DNA of 64,000 bases from Siphonodentalium dalli (GCA_032622095.1 CP136062.1:228300578-228364577); one strand, 5' to 3'; shown: positions 13,986 through 27,110, counted from the first letter of the stretch. Made by a program: numbers and translations. Notes: generated by a model from the sequence alone, not told the origin.

Positions 13986-14399
13986 CAACTAATCCTTCAA
14001 ATGATTACCACAACCACGCTAATATCACTGCACAACAACCACGCTAATATCACTGCAAGTTTCTCATTCACTCACCAGATAGCCTCTAAATGCGGACCAA
14101 AAATCTACTAATCGGATTAACTACACACCCGATACTTCGCAATACAACATTTAGTCTACAATCCAACTGAAAGATACTTCATCAACAATGTTAGCTGTTA
14201 TATTATGCATTGTGTTACCGCAATAAAATCTTCAAGAGCAGCACAGCCATTGTTCACACCTATCGACAGCAAAACGCGGTCATAAAAGTTACATACTGAA
14301 ACAATGAGACATCCGCGAAAAAGATAAAAAAAATCGGTGAGTGGATTAACAGCACTAGCTGAGATTTCAAAGCATGCATATATACACCCCTCGTCAAGT
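13986..14399. repeat. Z repeat, partial direct copy
   Basis: A second, diverged copy of the 12400-12690 part of Z in the same orientation; it shares AATAAAATCTTCAAGAG and CGCGGTCATAAAAGTTAC. From about 14311 to 14399 I recognise nothing. No gene. Confidence 0.6.
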
Positions 14400-14845
14400 G
14401 GTCCTGCTAATGTGATTAATGATGCCGGTAGGTCATGCCAATGTGCTTAATGATGCCGGTAGGTTCTGCTAATGTGCTTAATGATGCCGGTAGGTCCTGC
14501 TAATGTGCTTAATGATGCCGGTAGGTCCTGCTAATTTTCTTAATGATGCCGGTAGGTCCTTCTAATATGCTTAATGATGCCGGTAGGTCCTGCTAATTTT
14601 CTTAATGATGCCGGTAGGTCCTTCTAATATGCTTAATGATGCCGGTAGGTCCTGCAGCTAATATGCTTAATGATGCCGGTAGGTCCTGCTAATATGCTTA
14701 ATGATGCCGGTAGGTCCTGCTAATGTGCTTAATGATACCGATAGGTCCTGCTAATGTTCTTAATGATGCCGGTAGGTCCTGCTAATGTTCTTAATGATGC
14801 CGGTAGGTCCTGCTAATGTGCTTAATGATGCCGGTGGGTCCTGCT
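14400..14845. repeat. 31-bp minisatellite
   Basis: About 14 tandem copies of a 31-bp unit, with core GGTCCTGCTAATGTGCTTAA followed by TGATGCCGGTA. The right end is flanked by an imperfect inverted pair: GGGTCCTGCTGAATTGC at 14836 onward and its approximate complement at 14939-14967. The array end may therefore be part of a foldback structure. Confidence 0.95.
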
Positions 14846-15642
14846 GAATTGCTACTATGCTGTTCGCGAATAACCGCGAAAATGAAAACTTAAGAAAAAT
14901 AACGGTACTTTTTTGTAACAGCATCAGTTTGCCCTACCAGCATCATAGCATTTCAGCAGGACCCCAATAAAGAAATATACCGGCAGATATGGGTTATATT
15001 TATGGAAGAGGTTAATTCCTCACCGAAGCGGAAATGGCGGAGTCGTTGAGAATGCAAGTCTTCAAGCAAATTCCATGCAGCGCCCTCTACGTTATCATTG
15101 CGATAGATCACTGCCACAAGGATGGTACTTTGCGGATCGATACATCTATTTTTACGTATCGTCGGAACTATATGTCGTCACCTATTATCTTAGTTTGACC
15201 ACCACACGTTTGCAATAATGGTAATTATTTCGGTATTGATAAGAACAATATGAACTGAGCCAGACATAGACAATTTTAATCCAGAACATAAGAACTAAGA
15301 TCATGTCATAAATCCTTACCAAATGTCCTCTGCCTGGAGTTTGGTCTTCAAGTCAAAGATCCACGACCCGATTTTATAAATAAGTCAGATTTAAGCGGGA
15401 TGCACTTAGCGGCAAAAACGGAAGCTAAGGGACGTAACCGAAAGCTTGCGGAAAACTTCACTTTCCAGCGATGCCGATGACAAGCACGCCCGCGGTTCAA
15501 TGCTAGATTTAACGCCCATTGATACACCATGGAGAGATACATGTGCCTATATGTGCAGCAAAAAAAAAACAAGTATGAATGCTTGTGTAGATAAATGGTT
15601 GTATCATTTATGCCTTGAATTGAAACTCGATATATCGACGCA
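14846..15642. other. Intergenic; repeat fragments only
   Basis: It holds the inverted pair described for the 31-bp array and a Z-related fragment at about 14990-15050. The rest, to foldback element A, shows nothing I recognise. The 115- and 143-codon frames overlapping 15348-15877 on opposite strands straddle the border of the foldback arm and are not called. Confidence 0.5.
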
Positions 15643-16660
15643 GTGTCAAATTTTGGGACATGACAATCTGCGGGATGGGATGGGATATGGGACAAAACGA
15701 CAATCTGCGGGACAAAATTTCAAATTGCGTGGGACGGCCGGTATCTCGAGGAATACAGGGCGTAGGGGGCTCATTTTGGTGTCTAACGAAAGGCCCACAT
15801 TCGCCCTATCCACACATATTAACCGCGCCACTGACCGGACACCAGAAGTTGCATTATTTGATCGACAACTGACCTAACATGGGGTGGAATTTGGGATAGC
15901 ATGACAATCTGCGGGACGGGATTTTCAAATTGCGTGGGACGGCCGATATCTCGAGGAATACAGCGCGTAGAGGGCTCCTTTTGGTGTCTCACGAAAGGTC
16001 CACATTCGCTCTATCCACACATATTAACCCCGTCACTGACCGGACACCGGAAGTTACATTATTCGGTCGACAACTGACCTAACATAAAATGCCACAAACA
16101 CGAAAAACTGCGTTCGACATTAATGTTTAGAATTTAGATTTCTCGATGAATACACTAGCAAACAACAAGTTTTAGGTATCAAATAACGCAGTGGAATACT
16201 GTACATTCGTTTTTAGCTACAATATGGCTGTTTTATTGCGAATATTGTAATGGCGAACACGCAAACACGCTCCGATAAAACAGCTAAAAATAGACTCGAT
16301 GTTTACAATTACAGGATCGATTTCAGCCGGTATATTCAATATAATGGGGCGTATAGTATATCAAAATGTAGAATTAGACACAGGGAATGTATTTTTTCCA
16401 AATGGCTCCAACAGGAGGTGAAATTGTTGCAGAAATTCGCTCCAAGATATTCTCACTTATTTTTATTTCAGTTGTGACTAAAAGCCCAGATACCGGAGCC
16501 CAGCGACTAAATGCCAAGTTACAAAATAGATCAACTGGTTTGAACGAATGAATATGTCAATGGTAAGACTATTCAAAAGAATATTCAAATCAAATAGTGT
16601 TTATAGACTTAAAAACTTATGTGTCCGCCATTCATATATGCGGTGAAGTTCTCATATTAT
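15643..16660 (+). mobile_element. Foldback element A, left arm
   Basis: Left inverted arm of a ~4.4-kb palindromic element; the right arm (19051-20044) is its near-identical reverse complement. The arm starts with imperfect terminal homology around AAATTTTGGGACATG. It contains two tandem copies of a ~204-bp unit (from 15701 and 15905, both starting CAATCTGCGGGAC), then unique arm sequence to about 16640. A 75-codon frame at 16250-16477 appears in both arms only because the arms are copies; it matches nothing I know. I could not identify a target-site duplication. Confidence 0.85.
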
Positions 16661-18748
16661 CTCCCAGTAATACGCGGTGGAGGTTCTCATATGAACATAT
16701 TATCTGCCGGTCATACATGGTGGAGGTTCATATTATCCGCCGGTCATACGCGAGGGAAGTTTTCTTATTATCCTCCAGTCATACGCGGGGGAGGTTCTGA
16801 TATGAACATATTATCTGCCGGTCATATGCGGTGAAGGTTCATATTATCCACCGGTCATACGCGAGGGAGGTTCTCATATTATCCTCCGGTCATACGATGG
16901 GGAGGTTCTCATATGAACATATTAACTGCCGGTCATACGCGAGGGAGGTTCTCATATTATCCACCGGTTATACGCGAGGGAGGTTCTCATATTATCATCC
17001 GGTCATACACAGGGGAGGTTCTCATATGAACATATTATCTGCCGGTCATACGCGGTGGAGGTTCATATTATCCGCCGGTCATACGCGAGGGAAGTTTTCT
17101 TATTATCCTCCAGTCATACGCGGGGGAGGTTCTGATATGAACATATTATCTGCCGGTCATATGCGGTGGAGGTTCATATTATCCACCGGTCATACGCGAG
17201 GGAGGTTCTCATATTATCCTCCGGTCATACGATGGGGAGGTTCTCATATGAACATATTAACTGCCGGTCATACGCGAGGGAGGTCCTCATATTATCCACC
17301 GGTTATACGTGAGGGAGGTTCTCATATTATCATCCGGTCATACATAGGGGAGGTTCTCATATGAACATATTATCTGCCGGTCATACGCGGTGGAGGTTCA
17401 TATTATCCGCCGGTCATACGCGAGGGAGGTTCTCATATTATCCTCCGGTCATACGTGGGGGAGGTTCTGATATGAACATATTATTCGCTGGTCATACGCG
17501 GTGGAGGTTCATGTTATCCACCAGTCATATGCGAGGGAGGTTCTTATATTATCCTCCGGTCATACATGGGGGAGGTTCTGATATGAACATATTATTCGCC
17601 GGTCATACGCGGTGGAGGTTCATATCATCCACCGGTCATACACGGTGGAGGTTCTCATATGAACATATTATCCACCGGTCATACGCGGTGGAGGTTCATA
17701 TTATCCGCCGGTCATACGCAAGGGAAGTTCTCATATTATCCTCCGATCATATGTGGGGGAGGTTCTGATATGAACATATTATCCGCCGGTCATACGCGGT
17801 GGAGGTTCATATTATCCGCCGGTCATGCGCGAGGGAGGTTCTCATATTATCCACCGGTCATACGCGAGGGAGGTTCTCATATTATCCTCCGGTCATACGT
17901 TGGGGAGGTTCTCATATGAACATATTATCCGCCGGTCATACGCGGTGGAGGTTCATATTATCCGCCGGTCATACGCGAGGGAAGTTTTCTTATTATCCTC
18001 CAGTCATACGCGGGGGAGGTTCTGATATGAACATATTATCTGCCGGTCATATGCGGTGGAGGTTCATATTATCTGCCGGTCATACACGGTGGAGGTTCTC
18101 ATATAAACATATTATTCGCCGGTCATACGCAGTGGAGGTTCATATTATCCACCGGTCATACACGGTGGAAGTTCTCATATGAACATATTATCCGCCAGTC
18201 ATACGCGGTGGAGGTTCATATTATCTGCCGGTCATACACGATGGAGGTTCTCATATGAACATATTATCCACCGGTCATACGCAGTGGAGGTTCATATTAT
18301 CATATTATCCTCCGGTCATACGTTGGTGAGGTTCTCATATGAACATATTATCCGCCGGTCATACGCGGTGGAGGTTCATATTATCCGCCGATCATACGCG
18401 AGGGAGGTTCTCATATTATCCTTCGGTCATATGTGGGGGAGGTTCTGATATGAACATATTATCCGCCGGTCATACACGGTGGATGTTCATATTATCCACC
18501 GGTCATACGTAGGGGAGGTTCTCATATGAACATATTATCCGCCGGTCATACGCAGTGGAGGTTCTCATATGAACATATTATCCGCCGGTCATACGTGGTG
18601 GAGGTTTTCATATGAACATATTATCCGCGGTCATACGCGGTGGAGGTTCATATTATCCGCGAGGGAAGTTCTCATATTATCCTTCGGTCATAGGTGGGGG
18701 AGGTTCTGATATGAACATATTATCTGCCGGTCATACGCGGTGGAGGGA
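16661..18748 (+). repeat. Foldback A minisatellite, forward array
   Basis: Tandem units of mixed length (33, 35 and 43 bp) built on CCGGTCATACGCGGTGGAGG plus TTCATATTATCCG. The 43-bp version adds TCATATGAACATATTA. A higher-order period of ~335 bp is visible from the marker AAGTTTTCTTATTATCC at about 16757, 17092 and 17982. All open frames in it are repeat-derived. Confidence 0.95.
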
Positions 18749-19050
18749 GGATATGACTGGCGGATAATATGTTCATATGAGGACCTCCCCAACGTATGAC
18801 CAGAGGATAATATGTGAACCTCCCTCACGTATGACCGGTGGATAATATGAACCTCCACCGCATATGACCGGCAGATAATATGTTCATATCAGAACCTCCC
18901 CCGCGTATGACCGGAGGATAAAATGAGAACTTCCCTCGCGTATGACCGGCGGATAATATGAACCTCCACCGCGTATGACCGGCAGATAATATGTTCATAT
19001 GAGAACCTCCCCCGCGTATGACTGGCAGATAATATGAGAACCTCCACCGC
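18749..19050 (-). repeat. Foldback A minisatellite, inverted array
   Basis: The same minisatellite in reverse orientation. The switch happens within a few bases near 18745-18755 (GGTGGAGGGAGGATATGAC). The inverted part is only ~300 bp against ~2.1 kb on the left, so the palindrome centre is strongly asymmetric. Confidence 0.92.
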
Positions 19051-20044
19051 ATATGAATGGCGGACACATAAGTTTTTAAGTCTATAAACACTATTTGATT
19101 TGATTATTCTTTTGAATAGTCTTACCATTGACATATTCATTCGTTCAAACCAGTTGATCTATTTTGTAACTTGGCTTTTAGTCGCTGGGCTCCGGCATCT
19201 GGGCTTTTAGTCACAACTGAAATAAAAATAAGTGAGAATATCTTGGAGCGAATTTCTGCAACAATTTCACCGCCTGTTGGACCCATTTGGAAAAAATACA
19301 TCCCCTGTGTCTAATTCTACATTTTGATATACTATACGCCCCATTATATTGAATATACCGGCTGAAATCGATCCTGTAATTGTAAACATCGAGTCTATTT
19401 TTAGCTGTTTTATCGGAGCGTGTTTGCGTGTTCGCCATTACAATATTTGCAATAAAACAGCCATATTGTAGCTAAAAACGAATGTACAGTATTCCACTGC
19501 GTTATTTGATACCTAAAACTTGTTGTTTGCTAGTGTATTCATCGAGAAATCTAAATTCTAAACATTAATGTCGAACGCAGTTTTTCGTGTTTGTGGCATT
19601 TTATGTTAGGTCAGTTGTCGACCGAATAATGTAACTTCCGGTGTCCGGTCAGTGACGGGGTTAATATGTGTGGATAGAGCGAATGTGGACCTTTCGTGAG
19701 ACACCAAAAGGAGCCCTCTACGCGCTGTATTCCTCGAGATATCGGCCGTCCCACGCAATTTGAAAATCCCGTCCCGCAGATTGTCATGCTATCCCAAATT
19801 CCACCCCATGTTAGGTCAGTTGTCGATCAAATAATGCAACTTCTGGTGTCCGGTCAGTGGCGGGGTTAATATGTGTGGATAGGGCGAATGTGGGCCTTTC
19901 GTTAGACACCAAAATGAGCCCCCTACGCCCTGTATTCCTCGAGATACCGGCCGTCCCACGCAATTTGAAATTTTGTCCCGCAGATTGTCGTTTTGTCCCA
20001 TATCCCATCCCGCAGATTGTCATGTCCCCAAATTTTTCACTTTT
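19051..20044 (-). mobile_element. Foldback element A, right arm
   Basis: Reverse complement of the 15643-16660 arm at high identity, with scattered single-base differences such as AGATACCGG versus AGATGCCGG and one short indel in the GGGATGGGATGGG stretch. It carries the same ~204-bp internal duplication. Sequence outside 20044 no longer matches the left flank. Such long arms with internal tandem repeats resemble Foldback-type DNA transposons, but no transposase is present. Confidence 0.85.
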
Positions 20045-20171
20045 TGAGCACGCAAATAAAACCACATGAAAAATTAAACAATATTTTACAATTTGGGATT
20101 CAATCTCTCATCGCGGAAGTGGAGAGGGTGACAAGTATGCTCTATTTTTTATTCCTATTTGAAGTTCTTAA

Positions 20172-20566
20172 AGGTACACAATCCCATTCGATGGTCCCCG
20201 TATCATCAAATTCCAACAACAACACCAACAACAACAACATTTCTTCAAAAGACGCTTCAGTTTTTAAAATCGATAAATTACCAAAAAATAATGCTAACCA
20301 TCAACTATGGTACAATATTTCACAAAAACATGTTATATATCAACATTTCGTTCAACGAAATTTGATATATCGAGAGTATGTCGGCTCGTCAAATACTTGA
20401 CAGGCCGCCATATATTCCAGGCGGTGAAAAATAACAGATTTAAAAAATCGATATCTGATAACTCTGATCTTTGATGGGTGGGTTCCTCGACTCGAATCAA
20501 GTAAATGTTTTTACCCCCAAAGCCAAAGAATATTAATTTAGGAACGTTAATTTGGATTATGTATCT
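20172..20566. mobile_element. TTAA-flanked MITE, diverged copy
   Basis: Flanked by TTAA at 20168-20171 and 20567-20570. The termini are AGGTACACAATCC on the left and GGATTATGTATCT on the right, an imperfect inverted pair. The inner sequence (TTCCTCGACTCGAATCAA, ACCCCCAAAGCC) matches the better-preserved relative at 30184-30641. There is no ORF; it is a non-autonomous DNA element. Confidence 0.75.
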
Positions 20567-20570
20567 TTAA

Positions 20571-20916
20571 CCCTTTACCCAACCATAGGTCGCCTCGCAT
20601 ATATACGAGAATGCATTGGCTTAACACATTAAAAATTATAAAATTGTTAAAGAATGTAAGAAAAAATGGTAAAAAGTGTTAAAAAAAGATTTTTTTAGGC
20701 CAATACATTCTCTTATATATGCGAGGCGACCTATGGTCGACTCGCATATATAAGAGAATGCATTGGCACAGGGCATAACTGTAACTATCACAATGTGATC
20801 AAGGAGCCGGTTCCAATGATATCCATATGTGTATGGTTCTATTTAGACAGACCGAAGATATTTTAGGCTGTTGAAGCTTTATTTGGCCGGTTTTGGCCGG
20901 TTTGTTGGGTAAAGGG
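20571..20916. mobile_element. piggyBac-like MITE with TTAA duplication
   Basis: A 346-bp element with termini CCCTTTACCCAAC (20571) and GTTGGGTAAAGGG (to 20916), flanked by TTAA at 20567-20570 and 20917-20920. TTAA targeting and CCC-starting ends are hallmarks of the piggyBac superfamily. The interior contains palindromic modules (GCATATATAAGAGAATGC and complements, and CCATAGGTCGCCTCGC) also present at 49093-49552. It has no coding capacity. It shares its left TTAA with the right TTAA of the preceding MITE. Confidence 0.85.
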
Positions 20917-20920
20917 TTAA

Positions 20921-22387
20921 ACCGGGTCTTGAAGCACGTGTTGTATTCGTACATTTTATTTTTTACTTATCTAACTAAAAAGAAACTAGGTTTCGTAAAA
21001 AAAAAATCAAAAAATAGCCGGCATCTTTAAAGATACGGGCGGTCTTCGCGGTGGGTATTGCTGTTAAAATAATCACATCAGCTAAAACCGCCATCAACAG
21101 AAATAATATTATATTGCAGACATATTTTGTTCTTATACTAATCATAGATATCACGTACATTGCATGTTACTGTCACGTGTGTACGCGTTGTTATGTAAAC
21201 AAACATAAAAAACTACACAGAACCATTTTTGTATAAAGAAACACTCGGAACTACCGGATCGTCCAATGAAAATGTTCCGTTGTGATGTCGAAGGCGAAGA
21301 TCTAATTATCTCATTCAAATCAGACCATTTATTTTAATCGACTCATTCTACCCGCTGTCAGTTCAAAATCCAGATAATCCACGTTACTTCGTGATTGAGA
21401 AATGATCAGACAGAAAACGTGTACATAATATAATTGTTCTGGCAAAGAGATGAATATTTTTTAATCCAGTTAGTATGTTCTCCTAAACTATGGTAATTAC
21501 GTCACATACAGAATAAGGAGTTTACTATGATAGTACTGAAAGTTGTAATTTGTAGACGCACCATATCAGAGGTTTTAAAACAGACGTGTAATGCGCGCGA
21601 ATCCAGAAAAGGAAAACACGCACATCGTGACTGCTTATAAACAATCCACTGTGCGTTTTGCGAGAAACTAAACAACACTCGACCTGCATTGCGTGTTTTG
21701 TGAATAATATCGCATCCATATCACCATTATGATATACTATTAGAACATTCTTGAGGAAATTATCATAATTTGATACATGTTATTTCTAACTTATAACCTA
21801 CAGCGAAGTCCGCCCGTCCCTTTAAAAGCTGGCTATATTTGTGACCGCTTTGAAACATTCGCTTCAAATGTGACAATGACGCCGTCAGAATAATTAGGTT
21901 CTTCTGTTTGAAATAATTTTTGTTAACGTTCTTACTATAGTCTTAGATTGGTAAGCTACTAATAACACAGTTAGGGATGTGGATAGATATCATTCACACA
22001 TGTATGTACATGCTTTGTATAGAATAATTTGTAAAATTGTGTTACGTTATACTTTATGTTTGGGAAATCCGCCGTTCAGTCAGTTCCACGTATTACAACC
22101 AGAGTTCCGATTGTTGTGTGGACCGATTCCAACTATGCCGGAATGTCCGTATGTTTCTATTGTAAAAAATAAATGCTAATTCCCCAGAACGACTCCACAC
22201 TCTTACAGTACCAAAGATAGCTCCACCAAACATTGGGTATGAAGCAATGTCAGATTCCCAACCAGTGTATAATCTCACACAACGCCATATTATCCACACT
22301 CGATCAAAAATCCATTTACATCCAACAAGATATCACCATCTCATGCACTATCTATATCTGTTAACACCTGTGCTCACTTCCCTTTTT
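20921..22387. other. Intergenic; one diverged dispersed repeat
   Basis: No gene recognised; open frames are at most 68 codons. The stretch at about 21800-21965 (around TGTGACCGCTTTGAAAC and AATGACGCCGTCAG) is homologous to 24850-25025 in the same orientation, marking an old dispersed repeat. I see nothing in the remainder. Confidence 0.5.
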
Positions 22388-23738
22388 TCATATCTGACAA
22401 CCACAATATATACTACTCCAAACTACTCTCATATAACCTAAATCATTCCACATGAACGACTTTATTATCATCGGATAACCACCATATTCATCCAAACTAC
22501 TCTCACATAACCTAAATAATTCCATATGAACCGACTTTATTATCATCAGACAACCACCACACTCCTTTAAACTACTCTCACATAACCTAAATCATTCCAT
22601 ATGAAACGACTTTATTATCATCGGACAACCACTACACTCCTCACACCTACTCTTAAATAACCTAAATAATTCAGTATGAACCGACTTTATTATCATCGGA
22701 CAACCAACACACTCCTCAAACTACTCTCACATAACCTAAATCATTCCATATGAAACGACTTTATTATCATCGGACAACCACTACACTCCTCAAACCTACT
22801 CTTAAATAACCTAAATCATTCCATATGAACCGACTTTATTATCATCAGACAACCACCACACTCCTCAAACTACTCTCACATAACCTAAATCATTCCATAT
22901 GAACCGACTTTATTATCACCGGACAACCACCACACTCCTCAAACTACTCTCACATAACCTAAATCATTCCATATGAACCGACTTTATTATCATCAGACAA
23001 CCACCACACTCCTTTAAACTACTCTCACATAACCTAAATCATTCCATATGAAACGACTTTATTATCATCGGACAACCACCACCCTCCTCAAACCTACTCT
23101 CACATAACCTAAATCACTCCATATGAAACGACTTTATTATCATCGGACAACCACCACACTCCTTTAAACTACTCTCACATAACCTAAATCATTCCATATG
23201 AAACGACTTTATTATCATCGGACAACCACCACCCTCCTCAAACCTACTCTCACATAACCTAAATCACTCCATATGAAACGACTTTATTATCATCAGACAA
23301 CCACCACACTCCTTTAAACTACTCTCACATAACCTAAATCATTCCATATGAAACGACTTTATTATCATCGGACAACCACCACCCTCCTCAAACCTACTCT
23401 CACATAACCTAAATCACTCCATATGAAACGACTTTATTATCATCGGACAACCACCACCCTCCTCAAACTACTCTCACATAACCTAAATCACTCCATATGA
23501 AACGACTTTATTATCATCGGACAACCACCACCCTCCTCAAACCTACTCTCACATAACCTAAATCACTCCACATGAAACTACTTTATTATCACCGGACAAC
23601 CACCACACTCCTCAAATCTACTCTCACATAACCTAAATCATTCCATATGAACCGACTTTATTATCATCGGACAACCACCACACACCTCAAACTACTCTCA
23701 CATAACCTAAATCATGCCGTATGCAAAGACTTTATTTT
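22388..23738. repeat. ~74-bp satellite array
   Basis: About 18 tandem copies of a 73-75-bp unit containing CTCTCACATAACCTAAATCA, CCATATGAA and CGACTTTATTATCATCGGAC. In the middle (about 23010-23460) two unit variants alternate (CTTTAAACTACTC and CCTCAAACCTACTC), giving a dimeric period of ~149 bp. The last unit decays at ATGCCGTATGC. Confidence 0.95.
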
Positions 23739-23846
23739 GAGATACCTATCAAACCGACCTACAAGGTGAGTATATACGCGATAAAATGTTAAAAATAGTG
23801 TATGAAATCACTGTCACGTGATGGGAATGGTCACATGTCAAGTCAA

Positions 23847-23956
23847 CCGGAAACGACGCCCAAAATGCCCGGAAACGACGCCCAAAATGCCCGGAAACGA
23901 CATCCAAAATGCCCGGAAACGACGCCCAAAATGCCCGGAAACGACGCCCAAAATGC
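23847..23956. repeat. 22-bp short tandem repeat
   Basis: Five copies of a 22-bp unit with core CCGGAAACGACGCCCAAAAT. The third copy reads ACATCC instead of ACGCCC. The GC-rich unit stands out from AT-rich surroundings. Frames crossing it are not called. Confidence 0.95.
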
Positions 23957-24696
23957 TTACAGCTTGTTGTCGAATCCCTTTCATATCATCTATGCTTATT
24001 ATTATGTAAGATTGAATATTTACATAGCCCGTCTGCGTTACAGTAGATCATGTTCGGATCACCCGCTTCATACCATAATATCATACAGACCGTAAAATGA
24101 ACACAACGTCACAAATTGTTTACCTAATCTGACCTTATCACTAAAAGCGGTCAGCCGGTCAGCATAATAATTAGGCGTACTTTTCAAAGTTCAGCCGAAC
24201 TGCATCTTAAGCCAGTTATTTATATCGATCACGTTATCGTTGCTAAGTGCTCGCAAATCTTATATTGGGTATGCTGCGTGGGCTAATATCAAATTATCGG
24301 TATATTTTGTGAAAACAAATCTGAATATACTCAGCTTTTTATGGAAATAAATCATCAGAAAGCTATATAAATATACTACATGAATATATTGTATCTCACG
24401 TGACTTTGTTATTGAAATCAAGCTTTCCGATTGGTTGGCTACTCGACTCTATTAGTCGTAGTTGTATACTACGCCCTCAAGTCTCTCCCATCGTGCACTA
24501 TGCATATGTAGTTTTGACTACTAAAAATAGTAACGAACACTACATCAAACTTTGTTCTGAAACTACTTGTTATTTCGCCGCTGATCCAAATTAAAGCTTC
24601 AGTAAGGCGAACATCAATTGTCTGAACTTAGTAAAAGTTGAAAATAGTAGTTTCATACTGCTAAATCAAAATATTTGTTCGATACAATATAATAAT
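23957..24696. other. Intergenic, nothing recognised
   Basis: AT-rich sequence without a gene, clear repeat or terminal inverted repeat. The longest frame (64 codons, 24400-24594) has no family resemblance I can see. Confidence 0.4.
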
Positions 24697-24828
24697 TAGA
24701 GCATGACTTGTCGTGAAATACGCCGATATAGTGCATAGTGCGGTTGTGTAGTTCACTCCGCTTCGCGTCGTGAACTACAAAACCTCACTATGCACTATAT
24801 CGGCGTATTTCACTCCAAGCCATGCTCT
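24697..24828. repeat. Foldback hairpin element
   Basis: Two ~58-bp inverted arms around a short loop near 24757-24769. The left arm has TGAAATACGCCGATATAGTG and CATAGTG; the right arm has CACTATGCACTATATCGGCG. GAGCATG and CATGCTC mark the outer ends. It is a MITE-like or cruciform-forming structure with no ORF. Confidence 0.85.
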
Positions 24829-27110
24829 ATTTATTAAGTAGTGGGTGTGTGTTATTGGGGGCTGGCGCTATGGGAGAACGGCTTTTGTGACCGGTTCAAA
24901 AATGTCGCCTCGAATGTGACCGACAGCTTGAGACAATGACACCGTCAGCATAACTAGGGTCATGGTATCGGAAGTAACATCAGTTGTGGTGCTTCATATA
25001 GTCTGGGATTGGTCAGCGACTAAATTAACTGGCTATACTCTTATATAGCGCCTACAAAAGCGGGTTGTCAATTAACTAAAGGGGCCTTACATGGTGGTCA
25101 ACAGAGAACATAATCAGTCTATCGCTAATTATAAAAGGTATCCTGTCCTACGTTTCCTGTCAGAATCATATTTCTCGCGTACAAATATATAAGGCATAGA
25201 GTGGGTTGGACACAAGACAAGGTCAGCATTATTAAGTGTATTCTTTGACCGAAATTTGCAGACGTAATGCATAATGCAATATTATCAAAGGGACTTGTCG
25301 AAAAGAAAGTGAGAAAAATAAAATAAATAAAATACCTGGTTCGCATCCCGTTAGATATGAATATTTATCTAATACGGCTCAGATTAAATAAACTAATCAG
25401 ACACCAGGGGACACGTATGTGTGTACGATTATATATAACAACTCTCATACCATCGTCGAATCGGCTTTGGACGGAAAGTAGCGAGGATTTCCGATTGACT
25501 CGCATATCTATGCTAAACCTGAAAGGTAATAACTCTATATAGTAACAGTTGTCATATACATAAGTCACATTCTCCTATTGGGTGAGTGGGCTGCGTTAAG
25601 ACTTGCAGCGCTCTCTATATACAGCATCCATGACACCCTTCTCACGGCGGCACCACCCCATCAACTGAAATAAAAGAACAGATATTAAAATTTAAACCTT
25701 TTTTTAAACAGAAATACACGAATACATTGCGTGTAGAGTGACGTACCATTGACAACTAAATGCCTACAATCAAACGGCCATTTTGTTTGATATGCACCAG
25801 GTCTCTTTGGTCGCCATTGTAGTAAAGGTAGTATCACATGCGGTCTTGTTTTCCGCTCGATTCGTTATGCTAATATACAGCCCTTACAATTAGCCAAAAA
25901 TCCGACACCAAAATCCCATATGGCTACCAAAATGGCGGCCGAAATGTGAACATTAGTTCTTTTTTCATTTTACCACATATTGTTTGTCTCTGTGGGAAAC
26001 AAGGGCATCTTGGTGTTTTATAACGTCTGTTATAGCAGAGTCATTTACGCACACAAAGGAACCATAATATTAATTCACGGCTGAATATTTTTGTCCGATA
26101 TATCGTTTTCCCAAATATCGGTACAATGGGTCAAAGCCGAATCGATGCCAATGGCACAGTATCTGTTTGGAATCAGTGGGTTTTATTGTTCTTATAACTC
26201 CGCCCATGCATACAAATGTGTAGGATATACCGTGCTAGGATTCCCCTTATACGTGAGTTGAGGCATATTTACCCAAATCCAAGATTGCTGCCAAAAACGG
26301 CGGTGGCGTATCTAAATGTACACGCCTGATCCAGTTAATTCAGAACGTGTTCCAAACGGATTGGAAAATACAATTTCAGTATACAAGGAAACAAAGCCAC
26401 ACATTAGATCATGTCTGTATCTGAAACATACCCGACGAATGGGTGGTACAGTCATGTTCCCATTTCATTTCTACTATCATGACACATGCCCACAAACTAG
26501 CCAGCACCGCGTGTATTGTTATCAGCTTGGTCCATACATATAGATATTATGACAAAATTTCTGGCCACCAGTTTGGCCGCCATCTTGGCTATCAATTACC
26601 CAACTTAAAGAACACTTCGTATCAATGTTTCATATCTGCGTGTAAATGTGGGTAAAATTCGCTTAACAATAACGCCCATTGTAAGAAAGTAAAGGAATAT
26701 AGGCGTGTTTTCAAATATAGGTCGCCACATTGGCCACCATCTTAGATTTGGGAAACCATTTTTTGCAGGAGATGTAAGAAAATTACTTCGTCTCAATGTT
26801 CGCCATTTTGGGCGCCATTTTGGATATGGGGGACTTTCTGTTGGATGTAGTACACGGACAGTACTTCGCCTCAGTGTTCCCAACTCACAAGAGTATACCC
26901 CGTGTGGGCCCGGAGGAGAATAGGCCTACCGTGTCACCGCGAGGGGGTAAAAATCCCCTAATGTGGCACCCTTTGCCGTGGGGTGCATCCCGTGAAGTGT
27001 GGTGTAGGAGTCCCGGAGGTACAAGGGCGGTCCTATCACGCGAGGCATCGACCTGCGGATACGGCTTAGCTCATGGTCCTCTTTGGTCCTATATATCTTC
27101 GAGACGGCTG
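24829..27110. other. Intergenic; dispersed repeat and GC-rich block
   Basis: 24850-25025 is homologous to 21800-21965. Around 25925, 26290, 26575, 26730 and 26810 there are ATGGCGGCC or TTGGCCGCCAT-type motifs, like those in the foldback B arms. 26880-27090 is a GC-rich block (GTGGGCCCGGAGGAG, CGCGAGGGGGTAAAAATCCC) unlike its surroundings, of unknown origin. A 137-codon frame (26796-27209) crosses this block and one end of the next element, so I do not call it a gene. Confidence 0.45.

Noticed and set aside
14400-14845. CRISPR-like array
   Set aside because: Units are contiguous with no unique spacers, in a metazoan context without Cas genes; it is a minisatellite. The same holds for the other arrays.
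16250-16477. 75-codon protein conserved at 19211-19438
   Set aside because: The two copies are the inverted arms of foldback A, so conservation only reflects recent arm identity.
24697-24828. microRNA precursor
   Set aside because: The stem is ~58 bp and close to perfect, like a MITE hairpin rather than a pre-miRNA; without small-RNA evidence I do not call it. The same applies to the hairpins at 13106 and 33203.
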